From: Nitrospirota bacterium
Lineage (GTDB): Bacteria > Nitrospirota > Thermodesulfovibrionia > Thermodesulfovibrionales > UBA9159
Length of the DNA stretch: 64,000 nt
Reading direction: 5' to 3'
Assembly: GCA_023475105.1 (NCBI GenBank)
Contig: JAMCWJ010000094.1
Span: 50,626-114,625 of the forward strand
In this document: piece by piece, positions 7,275-16,397 of the stretch
How the letters are laid out: each line of letters starts with the position of its first letter
Numbering within the stretch: the first letter of the stretch is position 1
Translations under genes and position numbers: made by a program
The notes under the pieces: model-generated
What the model was told of the DNA's origin: nothing
The model's database searches: none
The model's input: the letters and a program-made list of their open reading frames with translations, nothing else

Positions 7275-9710
7275 ATGAACCGATTTATTTGTATCCATGG
7301 GCATTTTTATCAACCTCCCAGGGAAAGCCCGTGGCTGGAGGCAATTGAGATCCAGGATTCTGCATTCCCGTACCACGATTGGAACGAGCGGGTTTCTTCT
7401 GAATGTTACGCTGCAAACGCAGTGTCGAGAATCTGGGACACGGAAGGACGAATCGTCCAGCTGGTGAACAATTATGTTAACATAAGCTTCAACTTTGGTC
7501 CAACTGTCTTGCTCTGGATGCAGAAGTATGCCACCGAAGCCTATGAGGCAATTCTGGAGGCTGACAGGCGGAGTGTAGAGAAATTCTCAGGTCACGGCTC
7601 TGCGATGGCCCAAGCTTACAATCACATGATCCTGCCGCTGGCCAACAGCCGCGACAAGAAGACCCAGATTATCTGGGGAATAAAGGATTTTGAGTATCGC
7701 TTTGGACGCAAGCCGGAAGGGTTGTGGCTCCCCGAGACGGCGGTAGATCTCGAAACCCTGGACATAATGGCACAACAGGAAATCGGATTTGCCATACTTT
7801 CCCCCAGTCAGGCACGGAGGGTCAGGTCCGTTGGCGGTGATAAATGGCAAGATGTGAGCGGTGGAAGAATCGATCCCGGCATGCCTTACAGGGTATCGCT
7901 GCCCTCAGGCAGCGTCATGAACCTGTTCTTTTACGACGGCTCCATTTCACATGCTCTGGCATTTGAAGGATTACTCAACAGCGGAGAGGCATTCGCCAAG
8001 AGGCTATTGTCCGCGTTCCCCGACGGCTCTTCCTCTCCCCGCCTCGTCCACATCGCAACGGATGGCGAAAGCTATGGCCATCACCATCGCGGCGGCGACA
8101 TGGCCCTCGCTCACGCGCTCCATTACATTGAGTCCAACGGACTTGCGCAGTTGACGAATTATGGCGGCTATCTGGCGGACCATCCACCGACGCACGAAGT
8201 GGAAATCTTTGAGAACAGCTCGTGGAGCTGCGCTCACGGAATAGAGCGTTGGCGGTCGGATTGCGGGTGTAACAGCGGCGGGCACCCGGGTTGGAACCAG
8301 ACCTGGCGGGCCCCCTTGCGTGCGGCGCTGGACTGGCTGCGAGATGCCGTTACCCCGGCTTATGAACAATTGGCTGAACGGTTGCTGTCCGATCCGCGGG
8401 CGGCCCGGGACGACTACATCGACATCATCGTGGATCGAGCACCCGAGCGCATCAGTGCGTTTTTAAGTCGCCACGCGACCCGTCCCTTAAACTCCGAGGA
8501 CGAGATCACGGTCCTGAATCTCATGGAGCTCCAACGTCACTTAATGCTCATGTACACAAGTTGTGGTTGGTTTTTTGACGAGCTTTCCGGGATTGAGACG
8601 GTTCAGGACATAAAATATGCCGGCAGAGTTCTGCAGTTGGCCGACCAGCTTTTTAGCGAACCGCTCGAACCTGCCTTTCTCGATCATCTTGAACTGGCCA
8701 AGAGCAACATGCCTGAACACCGTGACGGTCGCACCATATATGAGAAATTGGTCAGGCCTGTCATGCTCGATATGAAAGACGTGGGCGCCCACTATGCCTT
8801 AAGCTCACTGTTCCAGGACATCGGCGAACGCAGCTCGATCTACGCGTATTCCGCCACCCGGGAGGACTATCGCAGTTTTCAGGTCGGAGGCTCAAAGCTG
8901 GTAATCGGGCGGGCCACGGTCACTTCAGAGATTACGCGCATATCCTCCAGCTTATGCTTTGGCGTTCTACATCTTGGTGATCACAGTATCGCCTGCGGCA
9001 CCGGCGAATATCAGGGCGCGCAAAAATATGAAGCGCTGGCCAAAGAGATTTCCGCGGCTTTCGCCGGAGCTGACTTCCCGAAGACCATACTTCTGTTGGG
9101 TAAATACTTCGGGACGTCCACGTACTCTCTGACCTCGTTGTTTGCCGATGAGCGGCGAAAAGTCCTGGACATCATCATGGGGCCGACCCTGAGAGAGGCT
9201 GAAGCCGCATATAGCTCGATTTACGAACACCATGCTCCACTGATTCGCTTTCTGACCGGGACTGGCACGCCACGGCCAATAGTCCTGTCTGTCGCAGCGG
9301 ACTTGTGCTTGAATGCCAAGCTTCGCAGGGTACTTCAAGGGGATGGACTTGATTCCCAGGTAGTGAGACCTCTTCTGGAAGAAGCTCGTTTGGCCGGCGC
9401 AATCCTGGATGAGGCCGCTCTAGGAATGTTGCTGAAAATCAACATTGAGCGTCTCGCCCGGCAAGCCCTCGAGCAATGTGAGGACCTTTCTTGCATGGAG
9501 AGATTGAATAAAGCTGCAAAACTAGTCCGGACATTGCCGTTCGAGATTAATCTGTGGCAAATCCAGAACATCTGCTACAAAATCCTTCACACAAAATGGG
9601 CCGACTTCAAGAAGAAAGCCGGACTGGGTGACAAAAAAGCTCAAGAATGGATTCGCAATTGCACGGAAGTATCCGAGAATTTCAAGCTGCAGGTGCCCCA
9701 GGCCGAGTAA
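7275..9710 (+). CDS. glycoside hydrolase family 57 protein with DUF3536
   Basis: 811 residues. The N-terminal GH57 barrel shows ICIHGHFYQPPRESPWLE, HDWNERVSSECYAANA and the acidic motif GLWLPETAVDLETLD where the family nucleophile lies; the middle and C-terminal parts match DUF3536. GH57 enzymes act on alpha-glucans (amylase, branching or 4-glucanotransferase activities); the DUF3536 subgroup has no settled substrate. The start was moved three codons inside the ORF to the ATG eight bases after AAGGAG. It lies between a debranching-enzyme relic and a convergent treY. Confidence 0.88.
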   Translation: MNRFICIHGHFYQPPRESPWLEAIEIQDSAFPYHDWNERVSSECYAANAVSRIWDTEGRIVQLVNNYVNISFNFGPTVLLWMQKYATEAYEAILEADRRSVEKFSGHGSAMAQAYNHMILPLANSRDKKTQIIWGIKDFEYRFGRKPEGLWLPETAVDLETLDIMAQQEIGFAILSPSQARRVRSVGGDKWQDVSGGRIDPGMPYRVSLPSGSVMNLFFYDGSISHALAFEGLLNSGEAFAKRLLSAFPDGSSSPRLVHIATDGESYGHHHRGGDMALAHALHYIESNGLAQLTNYGGYLADHPPTHEVEIFENSSWSCAHGIERWRSDCGCNSGGHPGWNQTWRAPLRAALDWLRDAVTPAYEQLAERLLSDPRAARDDYIDIIVDRAPERISAFLSRHATRPLNSEDEITVLNLMELQRHLMLMYTSCGWFFDELSGIETVQDIKYAGRVLQLADQLFSEPLEPAFLDHLELAKSNMPEHRDGRTIYEKLVRPVMLDMKDVGAHYALSSLFQDIGERSSIYAYSATREDYRSFQVGGSKLVIGRATVTSEITRISSSLCFGVLHLGDHSIACGTGEYQGAQKYEALAKEISAAFAGADFPKTILLLGKYFGTSTYSLTSLFADERRKVLDIIMGPTLREAEAAYSSIYEHHAPLIRFLTGTGTPRPIVLSVAADLCLNAKLRRVLQGDGLDSQVVRPLLEEARLAGAILDEAALGMLLKINIERLARQALEQCEDLSCMERLNKAAKLVRTLPFEINLWQIQNICYKILHTKWADFKKKAGLGDKKAQEWIRNCTEVSENFKLQVPQAE

Positions 9711-9806
9711 ATTGCAGACCTGCGATTTGATGAGCGTCCGCCGCAGAGGGCGCAGAGGTAAATAAATAAGGCTACATGATTCTCCCGCGCTCGTTTTGTC
9801 CCCTGT

Positions 9807-12800
9807 TCATATGGTTTCATTTTTGAACCCGCAATCCATTGTTCCTTCGAGCATTGCCACCGGGAAACAGGAGAAGACATCGGCCAGGGCCAACACCCTT
9901 TTTTCAGCGCGGCGAATCACTTTCACCTCTTCTCCGGTCAGAACATTCTTAAAGCTGCTGCCTGAGATTTCATCCGGCAACAGAACTCCGGTCTTTCCCC
10001 ACACCTTTTCTCCAAACGGAGCTTCAACAGTAAAATGCGAGACTTGAGTCATAAATCTCGGAACAATAACAAGGACAGCCTTATTGTCTTTCCGTCGCGC
10101 AAATCCGCAGACCTGATCTTTTAATTCTCCCTCTGCCGTGAGCGGCATATAGGCTCCTTCCATGAAGAGCATATGGTTATCTCCCCGATATGTCAGTGCC
10201 TTCGATGTGACATAAAGTTTTACGGACCCGTCTTCCCATTTTTCGATGAGTGCTTTCAATGCTACTTTTAAATCCGGTCCGTACTTTGTCATATTCTCTT
10301 TGAGAGATGTAAGCATCGTTCTTCTGCGGTTGAAATCGACAGGCCTCCGATTATCCGGATCACAAAGACTGAAATCCCATATCTCGGTCCCCTGATAGAA
10401 ATCTGGAACACCAGGACAAGTTATTTTTAGCAATGTCTGCGATAGCGAATTCAGCATGCCGAAATAGGAAATCGTCTTTTGGAAGGGTTCGAACTCCTCA
10501 AGAAACTTGTTGTCGGCGCTAATCGCCAAAATAGCATCGATAAAAGACATCACGGAGTCTTCATAGTCCGCGTGAGGATTTATCCAACTCGTATTTACTT
10601 TAGCCTCCCTTAGCGCCTTTATGATATATTCCTTGATCCTCTTTTTGAAGGCATTGTATTCGGTCTCATCGAGACGGCCAAGCGGCCAGGCGCCCATGAG
10701 TGTCTGGTAGAGAAGGCACTCTTCATTGCGGTCCGGTACATTCTGTCCCTCAATGGCAGTTTTTTTCATCTTATTGAGGTAACTCCATCTCGCGAGACAT
10801 CCTCTCCATTTGTCAGGAATCTCTGAGAGGACATTTATCCTTGCCCTTACATCTTCGCTCCGTTTTGTGTCATGGGTGGAAGTGGTGATAAGAGCGTGCG
10901 GCCAGAACTTGAGCCTGTCCAGATTCTGTCCATGAAATGCCTCCAGAGTCAGACCGAACCTGTCGGGACTTCCGCCGACCTCATTGAGCGATACGAGGCG
11001 GTTATACACGTAAAAAGCCGTGTCTTCAACCCCTTTTGCCATGACAGGCGCTGTAAGCTGCTGGAACTTCATCGTGAAATCGAACCACTCTTTTTTGTCT
11101 TCTTCGCTAAAGCCTTCAGGGAATTTGAGCGAAAGGACATCTCCGAGAAAATCGAATATGAATGCGTTGATAGCGGGATTTTTTCTTTTAGCCTTAGAAA
11201 CCGCAGCCTCTATGTACTGACGGTCTCTGTCTTTAATGGTCGATGAATTTATATAAGTCCGGTAGACCGGGAAAAAGGCGATGACTTCGGTTATCGCTCT
11301 GGTAAGGCTGTTCAGTGTCAAATCCCGGGTATGCCTGTTCTTTTCAGAGATATTGTTCAGGTAATTTCCGAGGGTGTTTATCTCGCCTGACATGGCTACT
11401 TGCATCACAAGCTTCTTCGTTTCATACACCACGTCGGAAAAATGATTTTTGGTCCCCGAGAACTTTGCATAGAGGTTATCGAACATCTTTGCTTTTTTCG
11501 TGTCTATGAAGATTCCGTTTAGAGAATTCAAAAAATCATAACCCGTCGTTCCGAAAATGGGCCAGTCCTCAGGCATTTTTTCGCCCTTTGTGAGGATTTT
11601 TTCTCCGACTATATAGAAGGGTTTGTACTGCGGGTCTAATGACAATAGCCTCTCATATCGCCTCAACACTTCCGGGACCACGTCAGACTGTTCATGATCA
11701 TCATCTCCCGGGGCTTTCGTGGAGACGAGTCGGCTGAAACATTCACGCTGGAGTTTTTCAAAATATTGTGAAGGGTTGTACAGGCCGTCCGGGTGGTCGA
11801 CCCTCAATCCTGAGACCCTCTTTTTTTCAACAAGCCTGAATATCAGTTTGTGGGTTTCCTCGAAGACGGCCGGGTCTTCGGTCCGCACCGCGGCGAGGTT
11901 ATTTATGTCAAAAAACCTGCGGTAATTAATCTCTTCATTTGCGACACGCCAGTGTGAGAGTCTCCATACCTGTTCGGTGAGAAGAGCGTCCAGAGGGTTG
12001 AAGCTCCTCGGGTCGCCCTTCTTGCCGTTAAATATATCCACATTGTCGTCAATCAACTTCCTTATTTCGGGGCTCTCAAGGTACAGGGTTAAAAGACGCT
12101 TTTTGATGATTTCTTTTTCGCGGTATCGTTCGCCGATTCTTTCCACATCTTTCTCTGCAGCCGGAGGCAGATGCTTCAGCGCGGTGACTATGCTCAAGAG
12201 TTCGGTGAGATGAGGGTTATCATTAGCGACAAGATTCCGGAGGTCCTCCGTGCGGTGATGGAGCAAAAGGACATAGGTTTCCGGCAGTAACGGAAACTTT
12301 ATGTCCTGATAGTAGATGAAGAAAGCACCCTCCTCAAAGCGTAACTTCAGTTCCTGACTTTCGAGTACCTTGCCGTATTGGTCTCCAAGAACGGGGATGT
12401 GCAGTTTGCCTGAGAGCTTCTTAATGGCCGGATTCCAGTCGATGTCGAAGAAGTCAGCATAGGGAGAACTTCGGCCGTTTTCGAGGACATCCATCCACCA
12501 GGGGTTTTCACTTTCGCAACTCATGTGGTTCGGAACGATATCGAGGATCTGTCCCATTCCGTATTTCCCCAGCTCTTGTATGAAGATATCATATTCTTCT
12601 TCTGTTCCCACTTCCGAGTTCAATGCAGAGGGGTCAACGATATCATATCCGTGAAGGCTTCCCTTTCGTGCCTTGAAGTAGGGAGATGCGTAGACATCGC
12701 TAATGCCGAGATCGTGGAGATAGGAGACTATCCCCCGTGCATCATTGAATCCGAAGGTGTGATTGAACTGAAGCCTGTAAGTCGCAACAGGTATCCTGGG

Positions 12801-12824
12801 AAAGGACTTGTCTATATCCTCCAT
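9807..12824 (-). CDS. treY: malto-oligosyltrehalose synthase
   Basis: 1005 residues, somewhat longer than usual. The GH13 opening (PVATYRLQFNHTFGFNDARG, then SDVYASPYFKARKGSLHGYD and DIVPNHMS) is characteristic of TreY, which isomerises the reducing end of malto-oligosaccharides to an alpha,alpha-1,1 link. GLRVDHPDGLYNPSQYF and FYQGTEIWDFSLCDPDNRRP are further TreY landmarks. TreZ, which releases trehalose, is not in this window. A GGAAGGG site precedes the ATG. Trehalose would serve as stress protectant; the neighbouring alpha-glucan genes supply substrate. Confidence 0.93.
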   Translation of the reverse strand: MEDIDKSFPRIPVATYRLQFNHTFGFNDARGIVSYLHDLGISDVYASPYFKARKGSLHGYDIVDPSALNSEVGTEEEYDIFIQELGKYGMGQILDIVPNHMSCESENPWWMDVLENGRSSPYADFFDIDWNPAIKKLSGKLHIPVLGDQYGKVLESQELKLRFEEGAFFIYYQDIKFPLLPETYVLLLHHRTEDLRNLVANDNPHLTELLSIVTALKHLPPAAEKDVERIGERYREKEIIKKRLLTLYLESPEIRKLIDDNVDIFNGKKGDPRSFNPLDALLTEQVWRLSHWRVANEEINYRRFFDINNLAAVRTEDPAVFEETHKLIFRLVEKKRVSGLRVDHPDGLYNPSQYFEKLQRECFSRLVSTKAPGDDDHEQSDVVPEVLRRYERLLSLDPQYKPFYIVGEKILTKGEKMPEDWPIFGTTGYDFLNSLNGIFIDTKKAKMFDNLYAKFSGTKNHFSDVVYETKKLVMQVAMSGEINTLGNYLNNISEKNRHTRDLTLNSLTRAITEVIAFFPVYRTYINSSTIKDRDRQYIEAAVSKAKRKNPAINAFIFDFLGDVLSLKFPEGFSEEDKKEWFDFTMKFQQLTAPVMAKGVEDTAFYVYNRLVSLNEVGGSPDRFGLTLEAFHGQNLDRLKFWPHALITTSTHDTKRSEDVRARINVLSEIPDKWRGCLARWSYLNKMKKTAIEGQNVPDRNEECLLYQTLMGAWPLGRLDETEYNAFKKRIKEYIIKALREAKVNTSWINPHADYEDSVMSFIDAILAISADNKFLEEFEPFQKTISYFGMLNSLSQTLLKITCPGVPDFYQGTEIWDFSLCDPDNRRPVDFNRRRTMLTSLKENMTKYGPDLKVALKALIEKWEDGSVKLYVTSKALTYRGDNHMLFMEGAYMPLTAEGELKDQVCGFARRKDNKAVLVIVPRFMTQVSHFTVEAPFGEKVWGKTGVLLPDEISGSSFKNVLTGEEVKVIRRAEKRVLALADVFSCFPVAMLEGTMDCGFKNETI

Positions 12825-13003
12825 GCTACCCTTCCGGCAATATGGCCGATAGATTGTTGATGCTTACACGGTGCTTAAATTCGAAGGAGGCGATTGTTTC
12901 TTCATTCCTCTATCACTCTCCTTTTTTCAAATCTTATCATGTCTTGATTATTGCGACAATCTCATAAATATCCCTTCTCAGTCGCAGAGGCGCGACTTCT
13001 TTT

Positions 13004-13900
13004 TCATATCCTAAAACCTGACAGTTTCTCCCCAGTCAATTCGTCTGTCTTGCGCTCAAGTTCCGCGATAACCTGAGCACCCAACAAAAGGATTAATGCT
13101 ACAGCTTCTACACTGAGAAGGGCAACCACTGCCGTGGCGATGGAACCATAAATTAAATTTACCATAGATAAGACCGCGTAATACCAGACCAGCACACGGC
13201 GGGTGATCTCCCATAAAATTGTTGCGGTCAGCCCTCCGATTAGTGCGTGACGAAAGGTGATACGTACGACGGGCATCACCAAATATATGGAGGTGAACAT
13301 AAGCACCTCACCAAGTATCCCCAGTATATACAGCGCGGCCCTGGAAGCTCCTTCAAGACTCAAACTCCATCCGAACAGTAGCAATTGCCTTTTTTCAAGT
13401 ATCTCTAATGCACTTGCAATAAACGACACCAACACTATACCCAGACCCATTAACAGGATATACACATAAGGAATAATTGCAGAAATGAGAAAGTTGCGGC
13501 GCTGAATCCTGACGCGTTGAAAAAAGATTACTGACATCGCGTTTTCAAGCATCGAAAAGGCTATGGAGCTGAAAAACAACATGACAAGGAAGCCGATAAT
13601 ACCAATCGCCTTGCGATGTTCGAGAAATACCCGCACTTGTTCAGTCAAAGTTGCTGCATAGCCGGGTATCAGCAGTTCTATATACATTGATAAGGTCTGA
13701 AACAACTGTTCCTGTCCTATAAAATGCGACAACGCGATGAGGGCGAGGATTGACATGGGTACAATTGACAACAGGGTATGATAGGCAACAGCGCTGGATA
13801 ACAGCAGACCCTGATTGCGTTTGAAACCACACAATACCCTCAGCAGGAAGCTGAAGAGCCGACCCGGTCTCCAATTTGCTTTTTGTTGTCTGTTCATCAT
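13004..13900 (-). CDS. YihY/UPF0761-family inner membrane protein
   Basis: About 298 residues with six predicted transmembrane helices. The family signature is the segment LLLSSAVAYHTLLSIVPMSI near the N-terminus; YGSIATAVVALLSVEAVALI lies near the C-terminus. The family was once called ribonuclease BN by mistake; its real function is unknown. I prefer the MMNRQQKANW start over the ORF start 17 codons upstream because homologues begin shortly before the first helix, but neither has a clear ribosome site. Confidence 0.85.
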   Translation of the reverse strand: MMNRQQKANWRPGRLFSFLLRVLCGFKRNQGLLLSSAVAYHTLLSIVPMSILALIALSHFIGQEQLFQTLSMYIELLIPGYAATLTEQVRVFLEHRKAIGIIGFLVMLFFSSIAFSMLENAMSVIFFQRVRIQRRNFLISAIIPYVYILLMGLGIVLVSFIASALEILEKRQLLLFGWSLSLEGASRAALYILGILGEVLMFTSIYLVMPVVRITFRHALIGGLTATILWEITRRVLVWYYAVLSMVNLIYGSIATAVVALLSVEAVALILLLGAQVIAELERKTDELTGEKLSGFRI

Positions 13901-14486
13901 GGAATAGGAAATTACACAAATACAAAAAGTAATTTTACTTTCTACAATCATCCTATCACGGCTTAGGGGGAAAGAGAACAGTCTGTATTCAGGGTTCTCA
14001 GACCCGGGAAGTAGTGAGTCCTCCTGCCTTATCTCTCTTGATTCTTATACCATATCTATTGGTAGGCGGTGTAGGCTTTAACCTTAGCTAAGTTTCCCAT
14101 GGAAAGTCTCTCATAAAAAATGCTGACTTCAACATGAAACGTTACCGCTGAGGCCAAGGCCTTCTCCGCTGAGTTTGGGGAGTACGCGGAATCAATAGGA
14201 GAAACCCGATTTTGAGGAGTAGGAGTAGTCAACATTCTTCAATGCACCTCTTTCAACCCGAAGCCGCGAGTCGTTTGCCAATTTTAGAAATGCGGAGTAG
14301 TGGTTGAAAGTGAGATCTTGGTGTCAGGCCAGGTAGCGTGACTTTCTGGATGAAATATAAAAGCGCATTCCTGATAGAAGTGTTACTGCCGGAAGGATGT
14401 AAGATAGCACGGCATGAAATCGGAGCAGCCTCACACGCTTATCAATATTTGGAACGATGCCCACTTGAGCCATAGCCTGAACAGAC
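13901..14486. other. gene-free stretch, no recognisable content
   Basis: About 580 bases between yihY and the VapC-type toxin gene, if the shorter YihY start is right. I translated parts of both strands and found no conserved protein fragment, tRNA or clear hairpin. The 69-codon ORF at 14324-14533 overlaps the toxin gene and shows no familiar motif. It may be eroded sequence. Confidence 0.4.
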
Positions 14487-15002
14487 CTATTTCGCAGAAG
14501 GAGACCAAACAGTAATGCTCGGCACGGCCGCAAAATCAGAGTCCTCTGTGGCTATATGATTGATGGATTTTCTGAACATGACAGCAAGATGCGCGGCATC
14601 GGCAGTTACAAGCCCATTTTCTTTTGCAAGATGTGCCGCCTGTTTCATGTCGCTGCCCTTCAGGTCTATGACACTCATGCCTGCTTCCTGCAGCTTACCA
14701 ATGTAATCAATATATTCAATGAGAGGAGATAACACCTTTCCCCTGTTCTTGGGGTTTTCGAGAAATTTCTTGACGTACCGGACAGTCACCCTCTCAAGAT
14801 AATTAGAGGCGGACTGCATCATTATCTTGTACGATACTTCTTCCAGCACAAGGGCGGAGGTATATGCCTTGACACTTGAGAGCTCTATCCGGTTGAGAAA
14901 TTCAACCGATACCGGGTTTGTATCAAAGGCATGATGCAGAAAAATCGTTGCGTCTATGAAAACGGGAGTGTTGCCTTCGAAGTCTCTAAGATCTTTCCGC
15001 AT
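14487..15002 (-). CDS. PIN-domain ribonuclease toxin (VapC family)
   Basis: 171 residues. PIN-domain acidic residues are in place: an Asp in VFIDATIFLHH, the Glu pair in LVLEEVSYK, Asp in GLVTADAAHLAVM and a final acidic patch TEDSDF. VapC toxins are Mg-dependent RNases that cleave tRNA or rRNA. The ATG overlaps the last 17 bases of the antitoxin gene upstream, the normal order and coupling for vapBC. Confidence 0.88.
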   Translation of the reverse strand: MRKDLRDFEGNTPVFIDATIFLHHAFDTNPVSVEFLNRIELSSVKAYTSALVLEEVSYKIMMQSASNYLERVTVRYVKKFLENPKNRGKVLSPLIEYIDYIGKLQEAGMSVIDLKGSDMKQAAHLAKENGLVTADAAHLAVMFRKSINHIATEDSDFAAVPSITVWSPSAK

Positions 15003-15207
15003 AAAGATCTTCCAATTCCTTCATCGAAAGTTTGCCCTTGACTATCCCTCTGACCTTCTCAGTATAGGTTTTCTTGATCGGTACAACCACGATGCCTTTC
15101 GGCGTCATCTGCACATCCACTTTATCGCCTGTGCGGATATTCGCCTTTTCCCTTATCTCTTTGGGTATTACAATCTGCCCCTTCGCAAGGACCTTCGCCA
15201 TCGGCAT
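14986..15207 (-). CDS. AbrB/SpoVT-type antitoxin (VapB)
   Basis: 73 residues. The N-terminal swapped-hairpin AbrB domain is clear (KVLAKGQIVIPKEIREKANI then RTGDKVDVQMTPKGIVVVPI). The C-terminal tail (VKGKLSMKELEDLYAERS) would wrap the toxin. GGAGG sits at good spacing before the ATG. VapB binds its own operator with the toxin; a promoter with a palindrome just downstream is visible at 15235-15294. Confidence 0.88.
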   Translation of the reverse strand: MPMAKVLAKGQIVIPKEIREKANIRTGDKVDVQMTPKGIVVVPIKKTYTEKVRGIVKGKLSMKELEDLYAERS

Positions 15208-15234
15208 ATGCTACCTCCACCGTTCAGTTTGTTT

Positions 15235-15294
15235 AACCTTAATTTAAGGTTTAACTATATATTTAGTATTACCAGCGAGTGCGTCAATTGTCAA
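15235..15294 (-). promoter_or_regulatory. vapBC promoter and operator palindrome
   Basis: On the minus strand TTGACA (15289-15294), a 17-bp spacer and TAATAC (15266-15271) form a good sigma70 promoter. Between it and the vapB start lies AACCTTAA-T-TTAAGGTT (15235-15251), a perfect 8-bp inverted repeat that would overlap the transcription start region and is the likely VapBC autoregulatory operator. Confidence 0.65.
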
Positions 15295-15472
15295 TAAAGA
15301 GAGAATTTGGAAAGGCGCGCACTCGCGCCGTATGCGAATATTCTATTGAATATGTGGTCTGCATCTTCAAAATAAGTCCCCGTATTTCAATGATTTTTTC
15401 TCCACAGGGCTATCATAACAAAAAAGAAAGTTCCGACATTTTCACAACCTCATCGATTTTTTGAGGAAAGAG

Positions 15473-15521
15473 AAATAACCCTCTGAATCTCTTTTTGTCT
15501 TTTAGGTTCAGAGGGTTATTT
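15473..15521 (-). terminator. stem-loop directly after tRNA-Pro
   Basis: A perfect 15-bp inverted repeat, AAATAACCCTCTGAA (15473-15487) and TTCAGAGGGTTATTT (15507-15521), with a 19-base loop. On the minus strand it begins at the last base of the tRNA CCA end and is followed by TCTCTTTCC, so it probably terminates the ihfA-merR-tRNA unit. The long loop is unusual for an intrinsic terminator. Confidence 0.5.
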
Positions 15522-15597
15522 GGTCGGGGCGACCTGATTTGAACAGGCGACCACTCGCACCCCAAGCGAGTGCGCTACCAGGCTGCGCCACGCCCCG
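15521..15597 (-). tRNA. tRNA-Pro (GGG anticodon)
   Basis: The minus strand folds as a full cloverleaf: acceptor CGGGGCG/CGCCCCG, D stem GCGC/GCGC, anticodon stem CTCGC/GCGAG with loop TTGGGGT (anticodon GGG, reading CCC), T arm GCCTG-TTCAAAT-CAGGT, discriminator A and encoded CCA. It lies immediately downstream of merR on the same strand. Confidence 0.95.
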
Positions 15598-15598
15598 A

Positions 15599-15979
15599 TT
15601 ACCGTATCTGGCTCAGAATATCCCTGAGTCTCTTCTTGACCTTGTCGAGGACTTCCTTCGAGGGGAATTGCATGACAGGGGTTTGGGGTTGCGCTGCCGT
15701 AGCGGGTTCTCCGAGCCTCTTTCTCACACCTTCGATAGTGTAGCGTTCTTCGTACAGCAGCTTCTTTATCTGGAGAACCAGTTCGAGGTCTCTCTTTACG
15801 TACACCCTTTGTCCCGACTTATTCTTTCTCGGCTTCAGGAAAGAAAATTCCGTCTCCCAGTATCTCAGCACATAGGGCTCGACATCGGCGATCTTGCTCA
15901 CTTCGCCTATCTTGTAAAAGAGCTTGTCCGGGAAACTCCTCTTGGCGGCCGAGATGTTTTCTGCAGAAGACCTATGCAT
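15599..15979 (-). CDS. MerR-family transcriptional regulator
   Basis: 126 residues. The MerR-type winged helix is seen in LFYKIGEVSKIADVEPYVLR then YWETEFSFLKPRKNKSGQRV, followed by a helical dimerisation part (LELVLQIKKLLYEERYTIEG, then EVLDKVKKRLRDILSQ). No metal-binding cysteines are present, so it is not a metal sensor of the MerR/CueR type. It overlaps the end of ihfA by eight bases; a similar ihfA-merR pair is familiar in Geobacter-like genomes. Target genes are unknown. Confidence 0.9.
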   Translation of the reverse strand: MHRSSAENISAAKRSFPDKLFYKIGEVSKIADVEPYVLRYWETEFSFLKPRKNKSGQRVYVKRDLELVLQIKKLLYEERYTIEGVRKRLGEPATAAQPQTPVMQFPSKEVLDKVKKRLRDILSQIR

Positions 15980-16256
15980 CCGTCTTCTCTATCATGTCCT
16001 TGAAATGGTTACTCGCCCTGAAAGTGATCACCCTGCGCGGCGTTATCTGAAGCTCATCACCCGTCTTGGGATTCCGTCCGCGGCGCGCATTCTTCTTCTT
16101 GACGTTGAACGTGCCGAACCCCGATACCTTCACCGATTCTCCTTCGACAAGCGTCGCTTTGATCGTATCAAAGATCATCTCGATAATATTCTGCGACTCT
16201 ATCTTTGACAGCCCTACCTTCCCGAATATGATATCAACAAGATCAGCTTTTGTCAT
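15972..16256 (-). CDS. ihfA: integration host factor alpha-type DNA-bending protein
   Basis: 94 residues, the normal length. MTKADLVDIIFGKVGLSKIE, GESVKVSGFGTFNVKKKNAR and RGRNPKTGDELQITPRRVI are the HU/IHF landmarks, including the proline of the DNA-intercalating arm. The long ORF start is wrong; GAGGTG lies before the internal ATG chosen here. IHF bends DNA in recombination, replication and transcription. It could instead be a general HU-like protein, but length and sequence favour IhfA. A consensus promoter sits 60-90 bases upstream. Confidence 0.9.
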   Translation of the reverse strand: MTKADLVDIIFGKVGLSKIESQNIIEMIFDTIKATLVEGESVKVSGFGTFNVKKKNARRGRNPKTGDELQITPRRVITFRASNHFKDMIEKTDA

Positions 16257-16283
16257 ATACACCTCTTCATGAATCTTCCGCTG

Positions 16284-16298
16284 AATGCCTGAGGCATT
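16284..16298. repeat. short palindrome in the ihfA leader
   Basis: AATGCCT-G-AGGCATT is a perfect 7-bp inverted repeat with one central base, between the ihfA promoter and its start codon. It could be an operator or a small hairpin in the leader RNA. Confidence 0.4.
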
Positions 16299-16314
16299 TA
16301 CCCCGGTTTTCTTA

Positions 16315-16343
16315 ATTATATGTATGAAGTGGATGATTGTCAA
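16315..16343 (-). promoter_or_regulatory. consensus sigma70 promoter of ihfA
   Basis: On the minus strand TTGACA, 17 bases, TATAAT: both hexamers are perfect and the spacing optimal. It drives ihfA, merR and probably tRNA-Pro. Confidence 0.8.
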
Positions 16344-16360
16344 GTGAAATCAACGAGTTA

Positions 16361-16390
16361 TTGACAGTACACTCTTTTTTCTGTTATGTT
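16361..16390 (+). promoter_or_regulatory. promoter of the outer-membrane protein/tat operon
   Basis: TTGACA (16361-16366), an 18-bp spacer and TATGTT (16385-16390), back to back with the ihfA promoter. The predicted transcription start falls within a few bases of the ATG at 16398, so the mRNA may be nearly leaderless. Confidence 0.45.
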
Positions 16391-16397
16391 TAGGCTG

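Noticed and set aside
14324-14533. 69-codon minus-strand ORF after the PIN toxin gene
   Set aside because: Overlaps the toxin gene, has no ribosome site and no recognisable motif.
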